A stretch of 12,296 nt of DNA from Oscillospiraceae bacterium (GTDB lineage Bacteria; Bacillota; Clostridia; Oscillospirales; Ruminococcaceae): assembly GCA_022792755.1 (NCBI GenBank), contig JAAWBP010000147.1, forward strand, positions 1 through 12,296. Reading direction: 5' to 3'. Positions 1 to 8,907 of this stretch are shown here, piece after piece. A program made the position numbers and the translations under genes. Below the pieces are notes generated by a model. It did not search any database, had not been told where the DNA came from, and worked only from the letters and a program-made list of their open reading frames with translations. The number at the start of each line of letters is the position of its first letter. Position 1 is the first letter of the stretch.

Positions 1-798
1 ACCGATCAGGGCCGGTTCCTGGATGAGGAGGAGCTGCGGGCAGATGAACTGCTGTTGCATTTGGCAGAGGGGAAAAACGGTTCGTCTCAGCCCCCTGACG
101 TGGAGGACTATGAAAGATTTTTCGCGGAGAAACTGACCGAGGCGCAGAATATAATCCATATTACGATGGCAAAGCATGTCAGCGAGGGGTACCATAACGC
201 CCTCGAGGCGGCGAAATCCTTTGAAAACGTCACGGTGATCGATTCTGGACACCTTTCCAGCAGTATGGGTCTGGCTGTGCTCTGTGCCGCCTATATGGCG
301 GAAAACCACGCCGCGAAGACAGAGATTGTGAAAGCCGTGAAAAAGCTGAGACGCTATATTTCTTCGGATTTTATCATTGACAATACACATATGATGTGCC
401 GATCGGGGCTGATTTCTAAAAGGATACGGGTTCTCTGTGATGCACTGCTGCTGCATCCGGTGATTGTGCTGCGGAAGAGCAAGATGGCAGTTGGCGGTGT
501 AAAGATGGGTGACTTTACCCGCATGGCGAAAAGCTATGTTCGCAGAGCGCTTCGGAATACAAGAAATATTGACCAGCGCATTTTATTTATTACCTATGCC
601 GGAATGGATGAGAAAAGGCTTCGGTATATTCGGCACCTCGTGCAGCAGCATTGTTCTTTCGAAAGGGTTTACCTGCAAAAGGCCTCTTCCGCGATTGCCA
701 GTAATTGCGGCCCGGGTTCATTTGGTTTGCTGTTTATGAGAAAAAATGAAGTAGTTGTTTCTTTCTCTGAGTTGTCAAAGCCAGAAATGCCGGATTGA
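1..798 (+). CDS. DegV family protein, 5'-truncated by the window edge
   Basis: The reading frame is open from base 1, so the start lies outside the window and 265 codons are visible. DegV proteins bind a fatty acid in a two-domain fold; the FakB members present it to fatty acid kinase. Visible family marks are TDQGRFLDEEEL at the left edge, SSQPPDVEDYERFF (the usual TSQP motif with T to S), SEGYHNALEAA followed by VTVIDS and GLAVLCAAYMA, and a C-terminal NCGPGSFGLLF that matches the usual HxGPGxxG segment with H to N. The usual S-S-x-L-S-G-T ligand loop reads T-M-A-K-H-V-S-E-G here, so several positions expected to hold the fatty-acid carboxylate differ. The missing N-terminus should include the first part of the DegV domain and could include more domains. 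Family is fairly sure; ligand and role are unknown. Confidence 0.8.
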   Translation, partial: TDQGRFLDEEELRADELLLHLAEGKNGSSQPPDVEDYERFFAEKLTEAQNIIHITMAKHVSEGYHNALEAAKSFENVTVIDSGHLSSSMGLAVLCAAYMAENHAAKTEIVKAVKKLRRYISSDFIIDNTHMMCRSGLISKRIRVLCDALLLHPVIVLRKSKMAVGGVKMGDFTRMAKSYVRRALRNTRNIDQRILFITYAGMDEKRLRYIRHLVQQHCSFERVYLQKASSAIASNCGPGSFGLLFMRKNEVVVSFSELSKPEMPD

Positions 799-934
799 CC
801 TTTTGCGGAAACCGTGAGTGGTTAGGTTGAGGACATACAGTTGGATGTAGAATGTAAAAAGAATTCCACCTTCAAAAAGGACACAATTTTTATGCCTCTT
901 CTGCCGCAGCCGGCAGCTGCTCCCGCAACGTGAA

Positions 935-975
935 AAAACAGCGTGATAACTGTTCTACAGTTATCACGCTGTTTT
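935..975. terminator. Perfect 19-bp inverted repeat, bidirectional terminator
   Basis: The arms 935-953 and 957-975 are exact reverse complements with a 3-nt loop. On the minus strand the stem is followed by a run of six T (complement of 933-938), so it would end the dehydrogenase transcript 14 nt after its stop codon. On the plus strand the stem ends in GTTTTC, giving a weaker terminator for the DegV gene that stops at 798. The two genes converge here. Confidence 0.85.
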
Positions 976-988
976 CAATCAAAGCGGT

Positions 989-2173
989 TTAACGGGCCAT
1001 TTTGTAAATCTCAATCAAATCCGCTTTCTTGAGCGGGACAAAGTGCCCGGTGGCCACAGTGTCACCACCAGAGCATTTATCGGCCATGATTTCGATCTCT
1101 TCATCGGTGATCTCCCTGCCGTTGAGCAGTTCCTTGATGGAAACCGGCATCTCGATGGAGCGGTAGAAGTCCTCCATCGCTTCGATCCCTTCGAGTGCGG
1201 TTCTCTCCGGGTTTTCCGGATGGTTGTAGACGCCGAGGACGTTGACGGCAAACTGGGCGAACCGCTCCGGTTTGTGTTTGTAAACGTACCGCGCCCAGCT
1301 TCCCCAGACGGCGGAGAGCCCTGCTCCGTGGGTGACGTCGAAGAGCCCGCCGAGCTCGTGCTCAAGCTTGTGGCTGGCGTAATCGCCGACTGAGCCGCAG
1401 CCGGTCAGGTCGTTGTGCGCCAGGCTGCTCGCCCACATGATGTTCGCCCGCGCTTCATAATCCTGCGGCTTATTCATCAGGATTTTCGCGTTGCGGATGA
1501 CGCTGCGCATCAGGCTCTCCGCGATGCCGTCGGTCAGTTCCATGGTATCGACGTCGGTGAAATAGCGCTCCATGGTGTGCATCAGGATGTCGGTACACCC
1601 GCTCTGGGTCTGGTACTGAGGCAGGGTGTAGGTCAGCTCCGGGTTCATAATGGCGAATTTGCAGCGAATATAATCGGTATTGCAGGCCTTTTTGAACCAG
1701 CCCTCTTCGTTTGTGATAACGGAGGAGTTGCTCATCTCGCTTCCTGCCGCGGCGATGGTCAGAACGGCCCCCACCGGATAAGCGCCGGTCGGCTGTACCT
1801 TCCCCTCGTAAAGATCCCAGACGTCGCAGTCGTTTGCGAGGCCGTAGCCGATGGCCTTGCAGGAGTCGATGACGCTGCCGCCGCCGACTGCCAGCAGGAA
1901 GTCGACCCCCTCTTTTTTACAGAGCTCGATCCCTTCCCGCACCTTAGAAACACGGGGGTTCGGAACGACGCCGCCGAGGGAGACATATTGAATCCCCGCC
2001 GCGTCCAGAGAGGCGTAAACGCGATCCAGCAGGCCGGATTTTTTCGCGCTGTTCCCGCCGAAATGCACGAGAACCTTTTTACAGTTTTGGGCTTTGACAA
2101 GCTCGCCGACCTTTGCCTCGGCATTCTTGCCGAATACCACTTGTGTTGGAGTATAGTAGTTGAAATTTTCCAT
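989..2173 (-). CDS. Iron-containing (type III) alcohol dehydrogenase, butanol dehydrogenase / YqhD-like
   Basis: This 394-residue cytoplasmic enzyme would reduce aldehydes to alcohols (or the reverse) with NAD(P)H. The N-terminal Rossmann-like domain holds the cofactor motif GGGSVID (residues 97-103). The C-terminal helical domain holds the metal ligands expected for the family, read here as D195 and H199 in GCTDILMH, H268 in ASHKLEHELGG and H282 in DVTHGAGLS. This spacing is one residue off the known ligands of E. coli YqhD, and overall sequence resembles clostridial BdhA/BdhB. Length is normal. The ATG has the ribosome site GAGGTGG seven nt upstream. It stands alone between a terminator and a divergent promoter, so it is probably monocistronic, perhaps for redox balance in fermentation or aldehyde detoxification. 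The substrate cannot be read from sequence. Confidence 0.92.
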   Translation of the reverse strand: MENFNYYTPTQVVFGKNAEAKVGELVKAQNCKKVLVHFGGNSAKKSGLLDRVYASLDAAGIQYVSLGGVVPNPRVSKVREGIELCKKEGVDFLLAVGGGSVIDSCKAIGYGLANDCDVWDLYEGKVQPTGAYPVGAVLTIAAAGSEMSNSSVITNEEGWFKKACNTDYIRCKFAIMNPELTYTLPQYQTQSGCTDILMHTMERYFTDVDTMELTDGIAESLMRSVIRNAKILMNKPQDYEARANIMWASSLAHNDLTGCGSVGDYASHKLEHELGGLFDVTHGAGLSAVWGSWARYVYKHKPERFAQFAVNVLGVYNHPENPERTALEGIEAMEDFYRSIEMPVSIKELLNGREITDEEIEIMADKCSGGDTVATGHFVPLKKADLIEIYKMAR

Positions 2174-2247
2174 GATCAGACCACCTCTTATTTAATTGAT
2201 AGAGATTCCCCTTCCAGCGGCTCAAAGCTTCCGGTTCGGTTGGGATA

Positions 2248-2281
2248 TATACAGTATAACCCCTTTAAAACCTCCCGTCCA
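2248..2281 (-). promoter_or_regulatory. Candidate promoter of the alcohol dehydrogenase with palindrome over the -10
   Basis: On the minus strand TGGACG (2281-2276) and TATACT (2258-2253) are separated by 17 nt, matching four of six and five of six bases of the sigma-A boxes. The -10 lies inside the 11-bp palindrome TATACAGTATA (2248-2258), a natural place for a repressor or activator. Transcription would begin near 2246, about 73 nt before the start codon. No regulator gene is adjacent, so the palindrome as an operator is inference. Confidence 0.4.
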
Positions 2282-2333
2282 GCCCGTTTTTCCTGAATTT
2301 TTGAATATTTCTTTAACTTTTGGATGAGGTCTC

Positions 2334-2362
2334 TTGACACCGGAAAGAATAAGTGATAAATT
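2334..2362 (+). promoter_or_regulatory. Sigma-A promoter of the hrcA-grpE-dnaK-dnaJ operon
   Basis: A perfect -35 TTGACA (2334-2339) is followed after 17 nt by TAAATT (2357-2362), which has a TG one base upstream and so forms an extended -10. The predicted start of transcription, about 2368-2370, falls at the left edge of the CIRCE operator, the standard arrangement for HrcA repression of class I heat-shock genes. Confidence 0.8.
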
Positions 2363-2366
2363 GGTA

Positions 2367-2393
2367 TTAGCACTCAAAGGTAAAGAGTGCTAA
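2367..2393 (+). promoter_or_regulatory. CIRCE operator, HrcA binding site
   Basis: TTAGCACTC (2367-2375), nine bases, then GAGTGCTAA (2385-2393) is a perfect match to the CIRCE inverted repeat. HrcA dimers bind this element and repress transcription; on heat shock HrcA loses activity and the operon is induced. It sits at the predicted transcription start, 54 nt before the hrcA start codon, so it is also in the 5' end of the mRNA. No other CIRCE was found in the window. Confidence 0.97.
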
Positions 2394-2447
2394 TATTATG
2401 AAAGACAGATAATGGATTGCAAGTTTTCCGGCGGAGAGGTGAAAAAA

Positions 2448-3524
2448 GTGAGGTTGGATGACAGGAAACTGAAAATTCTGGCCGCGGTCGTCGACGAATA
2501 TATCCGTACTGGGGAGCCGGTCGGCTCCAAGGCCCTCGTCGAGCTGTCCGGCCTTTCCGTTTCATCGGCGACCGTCCGCAACGATATGGCGGCGCTTGAG
2601 TCGTTGGGCTTCCTGGAGCAGCCCCACACCTCGGCTGGGCGGATCCCCACCTTCCAGGGCTACCGGTTCTATATCGAACGGCTGATGAAGCCGGAGCCCC
2701 TTTCCCTGAAGGAGCGGGGGATGATCGACGACATGCTCGGCAAAGACGGGGCAGTCACGGCGGAGTCGGTCATCGAAACTGCGACCGAGGCGCTGGCGCA
2801 GCTGACCGGCTGTGCGACCTTCAACACCAAGAACATGCCGCAGATTTCGGTCATCACCCGGGTGGAGGTTATACCGGCGGGCAGGCGGCTCTACGCCCTT
2901 TTGATCCTGACCTCGTCGGGGGCGATCAAAAACCGGATCTGCCGGATGGAGTTCGACCTCACCGATGACCAGCTGGAATTTTTCGACCGCTTTTTGAACG
3001 AAAACCTGCACGGGATGAAGCTCGACCAGCTCAACCCTTCCCTCATACAGAATCTCGCTGCGGCGATGGGGAGCTACATGATGACGCTTACGCCGCTGCT
3101 CTATGCGGTTTACGAGCTGTCGAATGAGTTTGCCGCCTCAAACGTCAACTTGAAGGGGGAAACGCGGCTGCTGACGAACGGCGAGTTTGACCCCGGTGAG
3201 GTCATGCGGTTCCTGTCCCATAAAAATGACTTGGCGCAGCTCCTCTCGTCGGTTTTCGATGGGATTCACGTCGTCTTTGGGCAGGAGGAAAACACGCTGG
3301 CGATCACCAACTCCAGTATGATCCTGTCGAAATACAACCTTGGGAAGATCGACGCGGGCTCTCTCGGCGTGATCGGCCCGGTGCGGCTGGATTACGCGAA
3401 GATGATCCCGTATATCAAATATTTTTCGGACAGCGTCACCCGTATGCTGTCCGCCAGCGAGGAGTTTGCTGAGGAAGGAGAAGAAGATGAGCGAAAAGAA
3501 GAAGGCTCAAACGGCGGAAGCTGA
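2448..3524 (+). CDS. hrcA: Heat-inducible transcription repressor HrcA
   Basis: HrcA represses class I heat-shock genes through CIRCE and is kept active by GroEL. The N-terminal winged-helix domain spans about residues 1-75, with the typical opening LDDRKLKILAAVVDEYIRTG and the recognition part SSATVRNDMAALESLGFLEQ. A GAF-like dimerisation domain follows to about residue 330, ending in the conserved GPVRLDYAKMIPYI. I chose the GTG at 2448, with GGAGAGG (2433-2439) eight nt upstream, over an in-frame ATG at 2412 that would add 12 unconserved residues and lacks a ribosome site. The product is 358 residues, a little long because of an acidic tail from about residue 338, rich in Glu and Gly. That tail is encoded where the gene overlaps the grpE ribosome site and first codons. 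First gene of the heat-shock operon and autoregulated. Confidence 0.96.
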   Translation: MRLDDRKLKILAAVVDEYIRTGEPVGSKALVELSGLSVSSATVRNDMAALESLGFLEQPHTSAGRIPTFQGYRFYIERLMKPEPLSLKERGMIDDMLGKDGAVTAESVIETATEALAQLTGCATFNTKNMPQISVITRVEVIPAGRRLYALLILTSSGAIKNRICRMEFDLTDDQLEFFDRFLNENLHGMKLDQLNPSLIQNLAAAMGSYMMTLTPLLYAVYELSNEFAASNVNLKGETRLLTNGEFDPGEVMRFLSHKNDLAQLLSSVFDGIHVVFGQEENTLAITNSSMILSKYNLGKIDAGSLGVIGPVRLDYAKMIPYIKYFSDSVTRMLSASEEFAEEGEEDERKEEGSNGGS

Positions 3525-4038
3525 ACAGGAGCAGAGCCAAGCGGAAGTTTCTCAAGAGCAAGGGGAAGCCGTGCCGGAACAGCCGGATTTGAATCAGGAG
3601 CTGGAACGGTTGGCAGCTGAAAACAAAGAGCTTCAGGATAAGCTGCTCCGGCAGATGGCCGAGTTTGATAATTTCCGCAAGCGGACGGCGAAGGAAAAGG
3701 GCGAGTTGTATGACGACGCTACGGTCAAGTGCGTTTCGCGGATCGTCGCAGTGATCGACAATTTTGAGCGCGCTTTGGCGACGCCCTGCGAGGGGAACGA
3801 AGAGTTTAAAAAAGGCGTTCAGATGATCTTCGACCAGCTGATGCAGACTCTTTCCGACATGGGGGTCGAGGAAATCGACGCCCTGGGCAAGCCCTTCGAC
3901 CCGGAGCTGCACAACGCGGTCAGCCGGGCGGAGGATGAGAATTTCGAGGAAAACACCGTCTGCCAGGTGTTCCAGAAAGGCTTTCAGCTCAAGGGAAAAG
4001 TCATTCGCCACGCCATGGTAGTCGTTGCAAATTCATAA
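3487..4038 (+). CDS. grpE: Nucleotide exchange factor GrpE
   Basis: GrpE releases ADP from DnaK as a homodimer. The 183-residue protein starts with a charged, Gln/Glu-rich disordered part (residues 1-33). A long coiled coil (about 34-75) ends in EFDNFRKRTAKEK, then comes the four-helix part with IDNFERAL. The C-terminal beta domain carries the family signature: GKPFDPELHNAV at 134-145 and KGFQLKGKVIRHAMVVVAN near the end. The ATG at 3487 is chosen because AAGGAG (3475-3480) lies six nt upstream; a TTG at 3466 in the same frame has no such site. It overlaps the end of hrcA by 38 nt in a different frame, which suggests coupled translation. 38 nt separate it from dnaK. Confidence 0.96.
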   Translation: MSEKKKAQTAEAEQEQSQAEVSQEQGEAVPEQPDLNQELERLAAENKELQDKLLRQMAEFDNFRKRTAKEKGELYDDATVKCVSRIVAVIDNFERALATPCEGNEEFKKGVQMIFDQLMQTLSDMGVEEIDALGKPFDPELHNAVSRAEDENFEENTVCQVFQKGFQLKGKVIRHAMVVVANS

Positions 4039-4076
4039 AAAACATAAGCGCTTGAATAGAACGGAGGAAAATGATT

Positions 4077-5924
<1,848 letters not shown>

Positions 5925-5939
5925 ACAGCCGTTTTCTGT

Positions 5940-5997
5940 GCACCTCTGCCTGTCAGGGCAGGGGTGCGCTGGCGGTTTTCGATCCGGCTTGCCGGAT
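5940..5997 (+). other. Two hairpins in the dnaK-dnaJ gap, possible attenuator or processing site
   Basis: The first stem pairs 5940-5950 with 5957-5967, 11 bp with one G-U pair and a 6-nt loop. A short T run (TTTT) comes only about nine nt later, so it is not a standard terminator. The second pairs 5982-5987 with 5992-5997 around a CTTG loop, 28 nt before the dnaJ start. Together they could reduce read-through or mark an mRNA cleavage point that lowers DnaJ relative to DnaK. That role is inference. Confidence 0.5.
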
Positions 5998-6025
5998 ACA
6001 TAACGAGTAAAGGATGGGCATACGT

Positions 6026-7189
6026 TTGGCTGAGAAACGCGATTATTATGAAGTCCTGGGCGTGTCGAAGGGCGCCGGGGACGATGAAATTAAAAAGGCA
6101 TACCGTCAGATGGCAAAAAAGTACCATCCTGACCTGAACCCGGGCGACAAAGAGGCGGAGGCGAAGTTCAAAGAGGTCAACGAAGCCTACGAAGTGCTCT
6201 CGGACAGCGCGAAAAAGTCCCGTTACGACCAGTTCGGGCACGCCGGGGTCGACCCGAATTTCGGAGCTGGCGGGGCCGGCGGTGGAGCGGGGTTCGGTGG
6301 CTTCGACTTTGGGGACCTCGGCGATATTTTCGAGGGCTTTTTCGGCGGCGGCTTCGGCGGTTCTTCGCGGAGCAACCCCAACGCGCCCAGAAGGGGAGCG
6401 GATGTCGATGCTTCGGTCGCCATCAGTTTTCTGGAGGCTTGTAAAGGCTGTGAAAAAGATGTGACGGTCTCCTCGATGGCGGCTTGCCCGGAATGCGGCG
6501 GTTCCGGCGCGGCAAAGGGGACTTCGGTAAAAACCTGCCCCGACTGCGGTGGGCGGGGCCAGGTTCGGGTCAGTCAGCGCACCCCCTTTGGCGTAATGCA
6601 AACTACCAAAACTTGTACCCGATGCGGCGGCAAAGGGAAGATCATCGAAACACCCTGTCCGAAATGCCATGGCGGCGGCCGCGTGCGCCAGTCCTCCACT
6701 ATCCATGTCACAATTCCCGCGGGGATCGACGACGGCCAGGCCTTCGCGATGTCCGGCAGGGGAGACCACGGGCTCAACGGCGGGCCGTCCGGTGACCTGG
6801 TGGTCAATGTCAGCGTCCGTCCCGACCCGATCTTTACCCGCCGCGGCTTCGATATCTGGTGCGAGATCCCGATTACTTACGCACAGGCAGTCCTCGGCGA
6901 TGAAATCACCGTCCCGACCATTGACGGGAAGGTGAAATACAATATCCCTGAAGGGTTCCAGCCCGAGACGGTGGTGCGGCTGCGCGGGAAGGGCGTCCAG
7001 AGGATCAACTCCAGGGGCAGAGGCGATCAATATGTCAAAGTGATGGTAGAGGTGCCGAAGGAGCTTAACAAGCAGCAAAAAGAGGCGCTGCGCAATTTTG
7101 ACGCCCTGCTCAACGAAAAACAGCACGCCAAGAAAAAAGGCTTTTTCGATACGCTGAAAGAGAATTTCGGCGGCGGAAAAGAGGCGTGA
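6026..7189 (+). CDS. dnaJ: Chaperone DnaJ (type I Hsp40)
   Basis: DnaJ delivers substrates to DnaK and stimulates its ATPase. Counting from the TTG at 6026 the protein has 387 residues. The J domain (about 5-70) holds HPD at 34-36. The Gly/Phe region (about 80-112) includes the DIF motif. Four zinc repeats of the form CxxCxGxG lie at 154-161, 171-178, 197-204 and 211-218. The C-terminal substrate domain follows to about 345, then a basic tail. The TTG gives the canonical start MAEKRDYYEVLG, with GGATGGG (6012-6018) seven nt upstream. The alternative ATG at 6014, four codons earlier, has almost no room for a ribosome site. It lies about 100 nt after dnaK behind two hairpins and before tandem terminators, so it is the last gene of the operon. 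Confidence 0.95.
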   Translation: MAEKRDYYEVLGVSKGAGDDEIKKAYRQMAKKYHPDLNPGDKEAEAKFKEVNEAYEVLSDSAKKSRYDQFGHAGVDPNFGAGGAGGGAGFGGFDFGDLGDIFEGFFGGGFGGSSRSNPNAPRRGADVDASVAISFLEACKGCEKDVTVSSMAACPECGGSGAAKGTSVKTCPDCGGRGQVRVSQRTPFGVMQTTKTCTRCGGKGKIIETPCPKCHGGGRVRQSSTIHVTIPAGIDDGQAFAMSGRGDHGLNGGPSGDLVVNVSVRPDPIFTRRGFDIWCEIPITYAQAVLGDEITVPTIDGKVKYNIPEGFQPETVVRLRGKGVQRINSRGRGDQYVKVMVEVPKELNKQQKEALRNFDALLNEKQHAKKKGFFDTLKENFGGGKEA

Positions 7190-7233
7190 CAGGCCGAATC
7201 GGACAGCCGATAAAGGAAAACAAGAGAAGAAAC

Positions 7234-7275
7234 AAAACACCGGAAAAGTCTGGAGAAAGACTTTTCCGGTGTTTT
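7234..7275. terminator. Perfect long hairpin after dnaJ, bidirectional
   Basis: The arms 7234-7250 and 7259-7275 are exact reverse complements (17 bp, or 18 with the next T-A pair). On the plus strand the stem ends in GTTTTC and would end the dnaJ transcript 45 nt after its stop codon. On the minus strand it ends in TTTTGTTTC and would also serve the convergent Nudix gene. Confidence 0.8.
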
Positions 7276-7282
7276 CTATGAA

Positions 7283-7313
7283 CAGGCGGGGTGTTTTCCC
7301 TGCCTGCTTTTTT
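7283..7313 (+). terminator. Second rho-independent terminator of the heat-shock operon
   Basis: A 9-bp GC-rich stem (7283-7291 with 7298-7306, one G-U pair, loop TGTTTT) is followed after one base by six T (7308-7313), the standard intrinsic terminator form on the plus strand. It lies seven nt after the first hairpin, so the operon ends in tandem terminators. Confidence 0.8.
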
Positions 7314-7348
7314 GTCGACCGGCCCTTTAAAAAGGGGTGAGGGCTCCT

Positions 7349-7903
7349 TTACCGGGCGCCAACCGGTTCGCTTAGACCTTGCCCCGCATGAGACAATTTC
7401 TTGACCGCCGCTTCCAGCTTAGCCCGGAGCGGCGCGAGTTGACGGACGGCGGGCTCTATGATCTCTCCCGCCGAAATCATCTGATCGAGCTCTTCGAAAG
7501 AGACCCATTTTGCCTCCGCCGTTTCTCCCGGCTGAAGGATGACCGCGGGCATAGCCTCCCGCTTCAGGATGAGATAGGTGTCGACAAAGTAATGATCCTC
7601 CCGGCAGCTTCCAAGGAGGACGATCTCGTCTTCGGCGGCGCGGATCCCGGTTTCTTCCCGAAGCTCCCGCAAGGCCCCTTCCAGGCTGCTTTCCCCCGCC
7701 AGCACCGCGCCGCCGGAATTTTCCCATTCGTTGGGGAAGAATTTCTTTTCGGGTGCGCGGCGGGTGAGGAGGATATTCCCCTCCCGATCCACCGTCCAAA
7801 TGGCGGCGACAAGGTGGTATTCCCCCGGCCCGAGGGGAACATCCCGCTCAGTTGTCCGCCCGAGGGGATGGCGGTTTTGGTCGTAAAGATCCCAGCGTTC
7901 CAC
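7349..7903 (-). CDS. Nudix hydrolase
   Basis: Nudix enzymes cleave a nucleoside diphosphate linked to another group, using a metal held by the Nudix box. The complete box G-x5-E-x7-R-E-x-x-E-E-x-G-x is at residues 65-87, with REELREETGI-type core residues R79, E80, E83 and E84. Before it are the usual strand VAAIWTVDREGNILLTRRA and the FPNEWENSGG loop. The N-terminus (ERWDLYDQNRHPLGR) resembles the YfcD/isopentenyl-diphosphate-isomerase-like branch, but the substrate cannot be told. The product has 184 residues. The start is GTG at 7903, with AGGAGG seven nt upstream. Its start lies 21 nt after the stop codon of the isomerase-like gene, so the two are probably one transcript, ending at the hairpins shared with dnaJ. 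Confidence 0.9.
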   Translation of the reverse strand: MERWDLYDQNRHPLGRTTERDVPLGPGEYHLVAAIWTVDREGNILLTRRAPEKKFFPNEWENSGGAVLAGESSLEGALRELREETGIRAAEDEIVLLGSCREDHYFVDTYLILKREAMPAVILQPGETAEAKWVSFEELDQMISAGEIIEPAVRQLAPLRAKLEAAVKKLSHAGQGLSEPVGAR

Positions 7904-7924
7904 GGTGCGCCCTCCTTTTTGTTT

Positions 7925-8761
7925 CTACAGCAGGGGAATGCCGAGCGCTTCCGCTCTGGAGCGGATCAGCTCCAGGGCCTGCTTGTATTCTTCTAGGGAG
8001 TCCCGGTGCTCGATGATCACCGGCATATCGGGGGAAAGCCCTGCAACTTCGCTCAAAAACGCGTCGATGTCGATGCCGCCCGTCCCGATCGCCGTCTCGC
8101 GGATGTAAAAAGTCAGTTCATCCCCGAGGACGACGTCCTTTGCGTGGATGCTTTTGATTTGTGGCCCCAGCTTTTCAAAACAGTCGTGGAAAAACTCCGC
8201 ATTCCAGAAGTACCGGTCCGGGGTGAAAACCATATTGAACGGGTCGAGGTGGACGGCAAACCTGGGCCGGTCGACGTCCTGCAAAAGCTGGAGATATTCA
8301 TTCGGAGAGGTCGGCGGCACGATCGGCATACATTCGACGGTGTAGTAGGTGTTCTGGGGGTTGACGTCGTCGATGATCTCCTGGATGGAGGAGACGATCC
8401 TGCGGTAGCCCTCCGGCGTGCGGTCTTTTTTGCAGCCTAAATACCACTTCGGCCCGGTGGAACCCGAGACGTTGACGCAACAGTTGGCGCCGATCTTATC
8501 CGCCAGCCGGAGTTGGCTTTGGGCAAAGGCCAGCGACTCCTTCTGAACCTGCGGATTGTCGGAGATCGGGCTGTTCCAGACGCCGACTTCGGCGATGGTG
8601 ATATGATGCTGCTCGGCGGCCTTGCGGTAGGAGGCGATTGTGTCGTCGTCCGCATCCCCTTTAATCGGGCAGACGGCGGCCGTACAGCCCAGGTCTTCAA
8701 AGAAGGAGGCCCATTCCTCCGGGGCGGCGTGCTCTGGAAAATAGGAGATGCCCAGCTTCAT
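7925..8761 (-). CDS. Sugar phosphate isomerase/epimerase-like TIM-barrel protein
   Basis: The 278-residue protein belongs to the xylose-isomerase-like (AP endonuclease 2) TIM-barrel superfamily, which includes IolE/IolH, hydroxypyruvate isomerase and ketose 3-epimerases. Residues placed like the metal and substrate ligands of the family are E143 (YTVECMP), H171 and D173 (AVHLDPFNM), H206 and D209 (SIHAKD) and E251 (VIIEHRD). The segment ETAIGTGGIDIDAFL after HAKD matches the family pattern (G-x-G before a hydrophobic D). No signal peptide is seen. The ATG has AAAGGAT nine nt upstream, and the stop is TAG. Neither neighbour is a sugar transporter or kinase, so the substrate stays open. It is co-directional with the Nudix gene 21 nt downstream and follows DUF3783 after 146 nt. 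Confidence 0.85.
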   Translation of the reverse strand: MKLGISYFPEHAAPEEWASFFEDLGCTAAVCPIKGDADDDTIASYRKAAEQHHITIAEVGVWNSPISDNPQVQKESLAFAQSQLRLADKIGANCCVNVSGSTGPKWYLGCKKDRTPEGYRRIVSSIQEIIDDVNPQNTYYTVECMPIVPPTSPNEYLQLLQDVDRPRFAVHLDPFNMVFTPDRYFWNAEFFHDCFEKLGPQIKSIHAKDVVLGDELTFYIRETAIGTGGIDIDAFLSEVAGLSPDMPVIIEHRDSLEEYKQALELIRSRAEALGIPLL

Positions 8762-8809
8762 AAAGAATCCATCCTTTCCGGCTTGTGGTAATTTAAGGTG
8801 GGGAAAGCG

Positions 8810-8824
8810 AGATTTTCTAAATCT
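8810..8824. promoter_or_regulatory. Short inverted repeat upstream of the isomerase-like gene
   Basis: AGATTT, three bases, AAATCT is a perfect 6-bp inverted repeat 49 bp before the isomerase-like start codon. A poorly spaced TTAGAA/TAAATT pair lies on the minus strand nearby. It could be an operator for a separate promoter of the isomerase-Nudix pair, but such a short AT-rich repeat may be chance. Confidence 0.2.
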
Positions 8825-8907
8825 GATCGGCGGCGGGGGACTGGTTGATCACGGCCGGTAATGGGAGGGCTTCCGAAGACTGCTCCCTGAAAGCCTCCTG
8901 CCTGATT

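Noticed and set aside
901..916. CTGCCG/CGGCAG hairpin between the DegV gene and the terminator
   Set aside because: It is only 6 bp, has no T run and lies just before the much stronger hairpin at 935-975; no function can be supported.
1415..2296. Open frame of 293 codons on the plus strand opposite the alcohol dehydrogenase
   Set aside because: Shadow of the sense codons; it has no family motif and would cross the dehydrogenase promoter region.
8849..8900. Possible terminator after the DUF3783 gene
   Set aside because: On the minus strand an 8-bp stem with a bulge (GGAGGCTT with AAGCCCTCC) can form, but no T run follows, so it does not meet the form of an intrinsic terminator.
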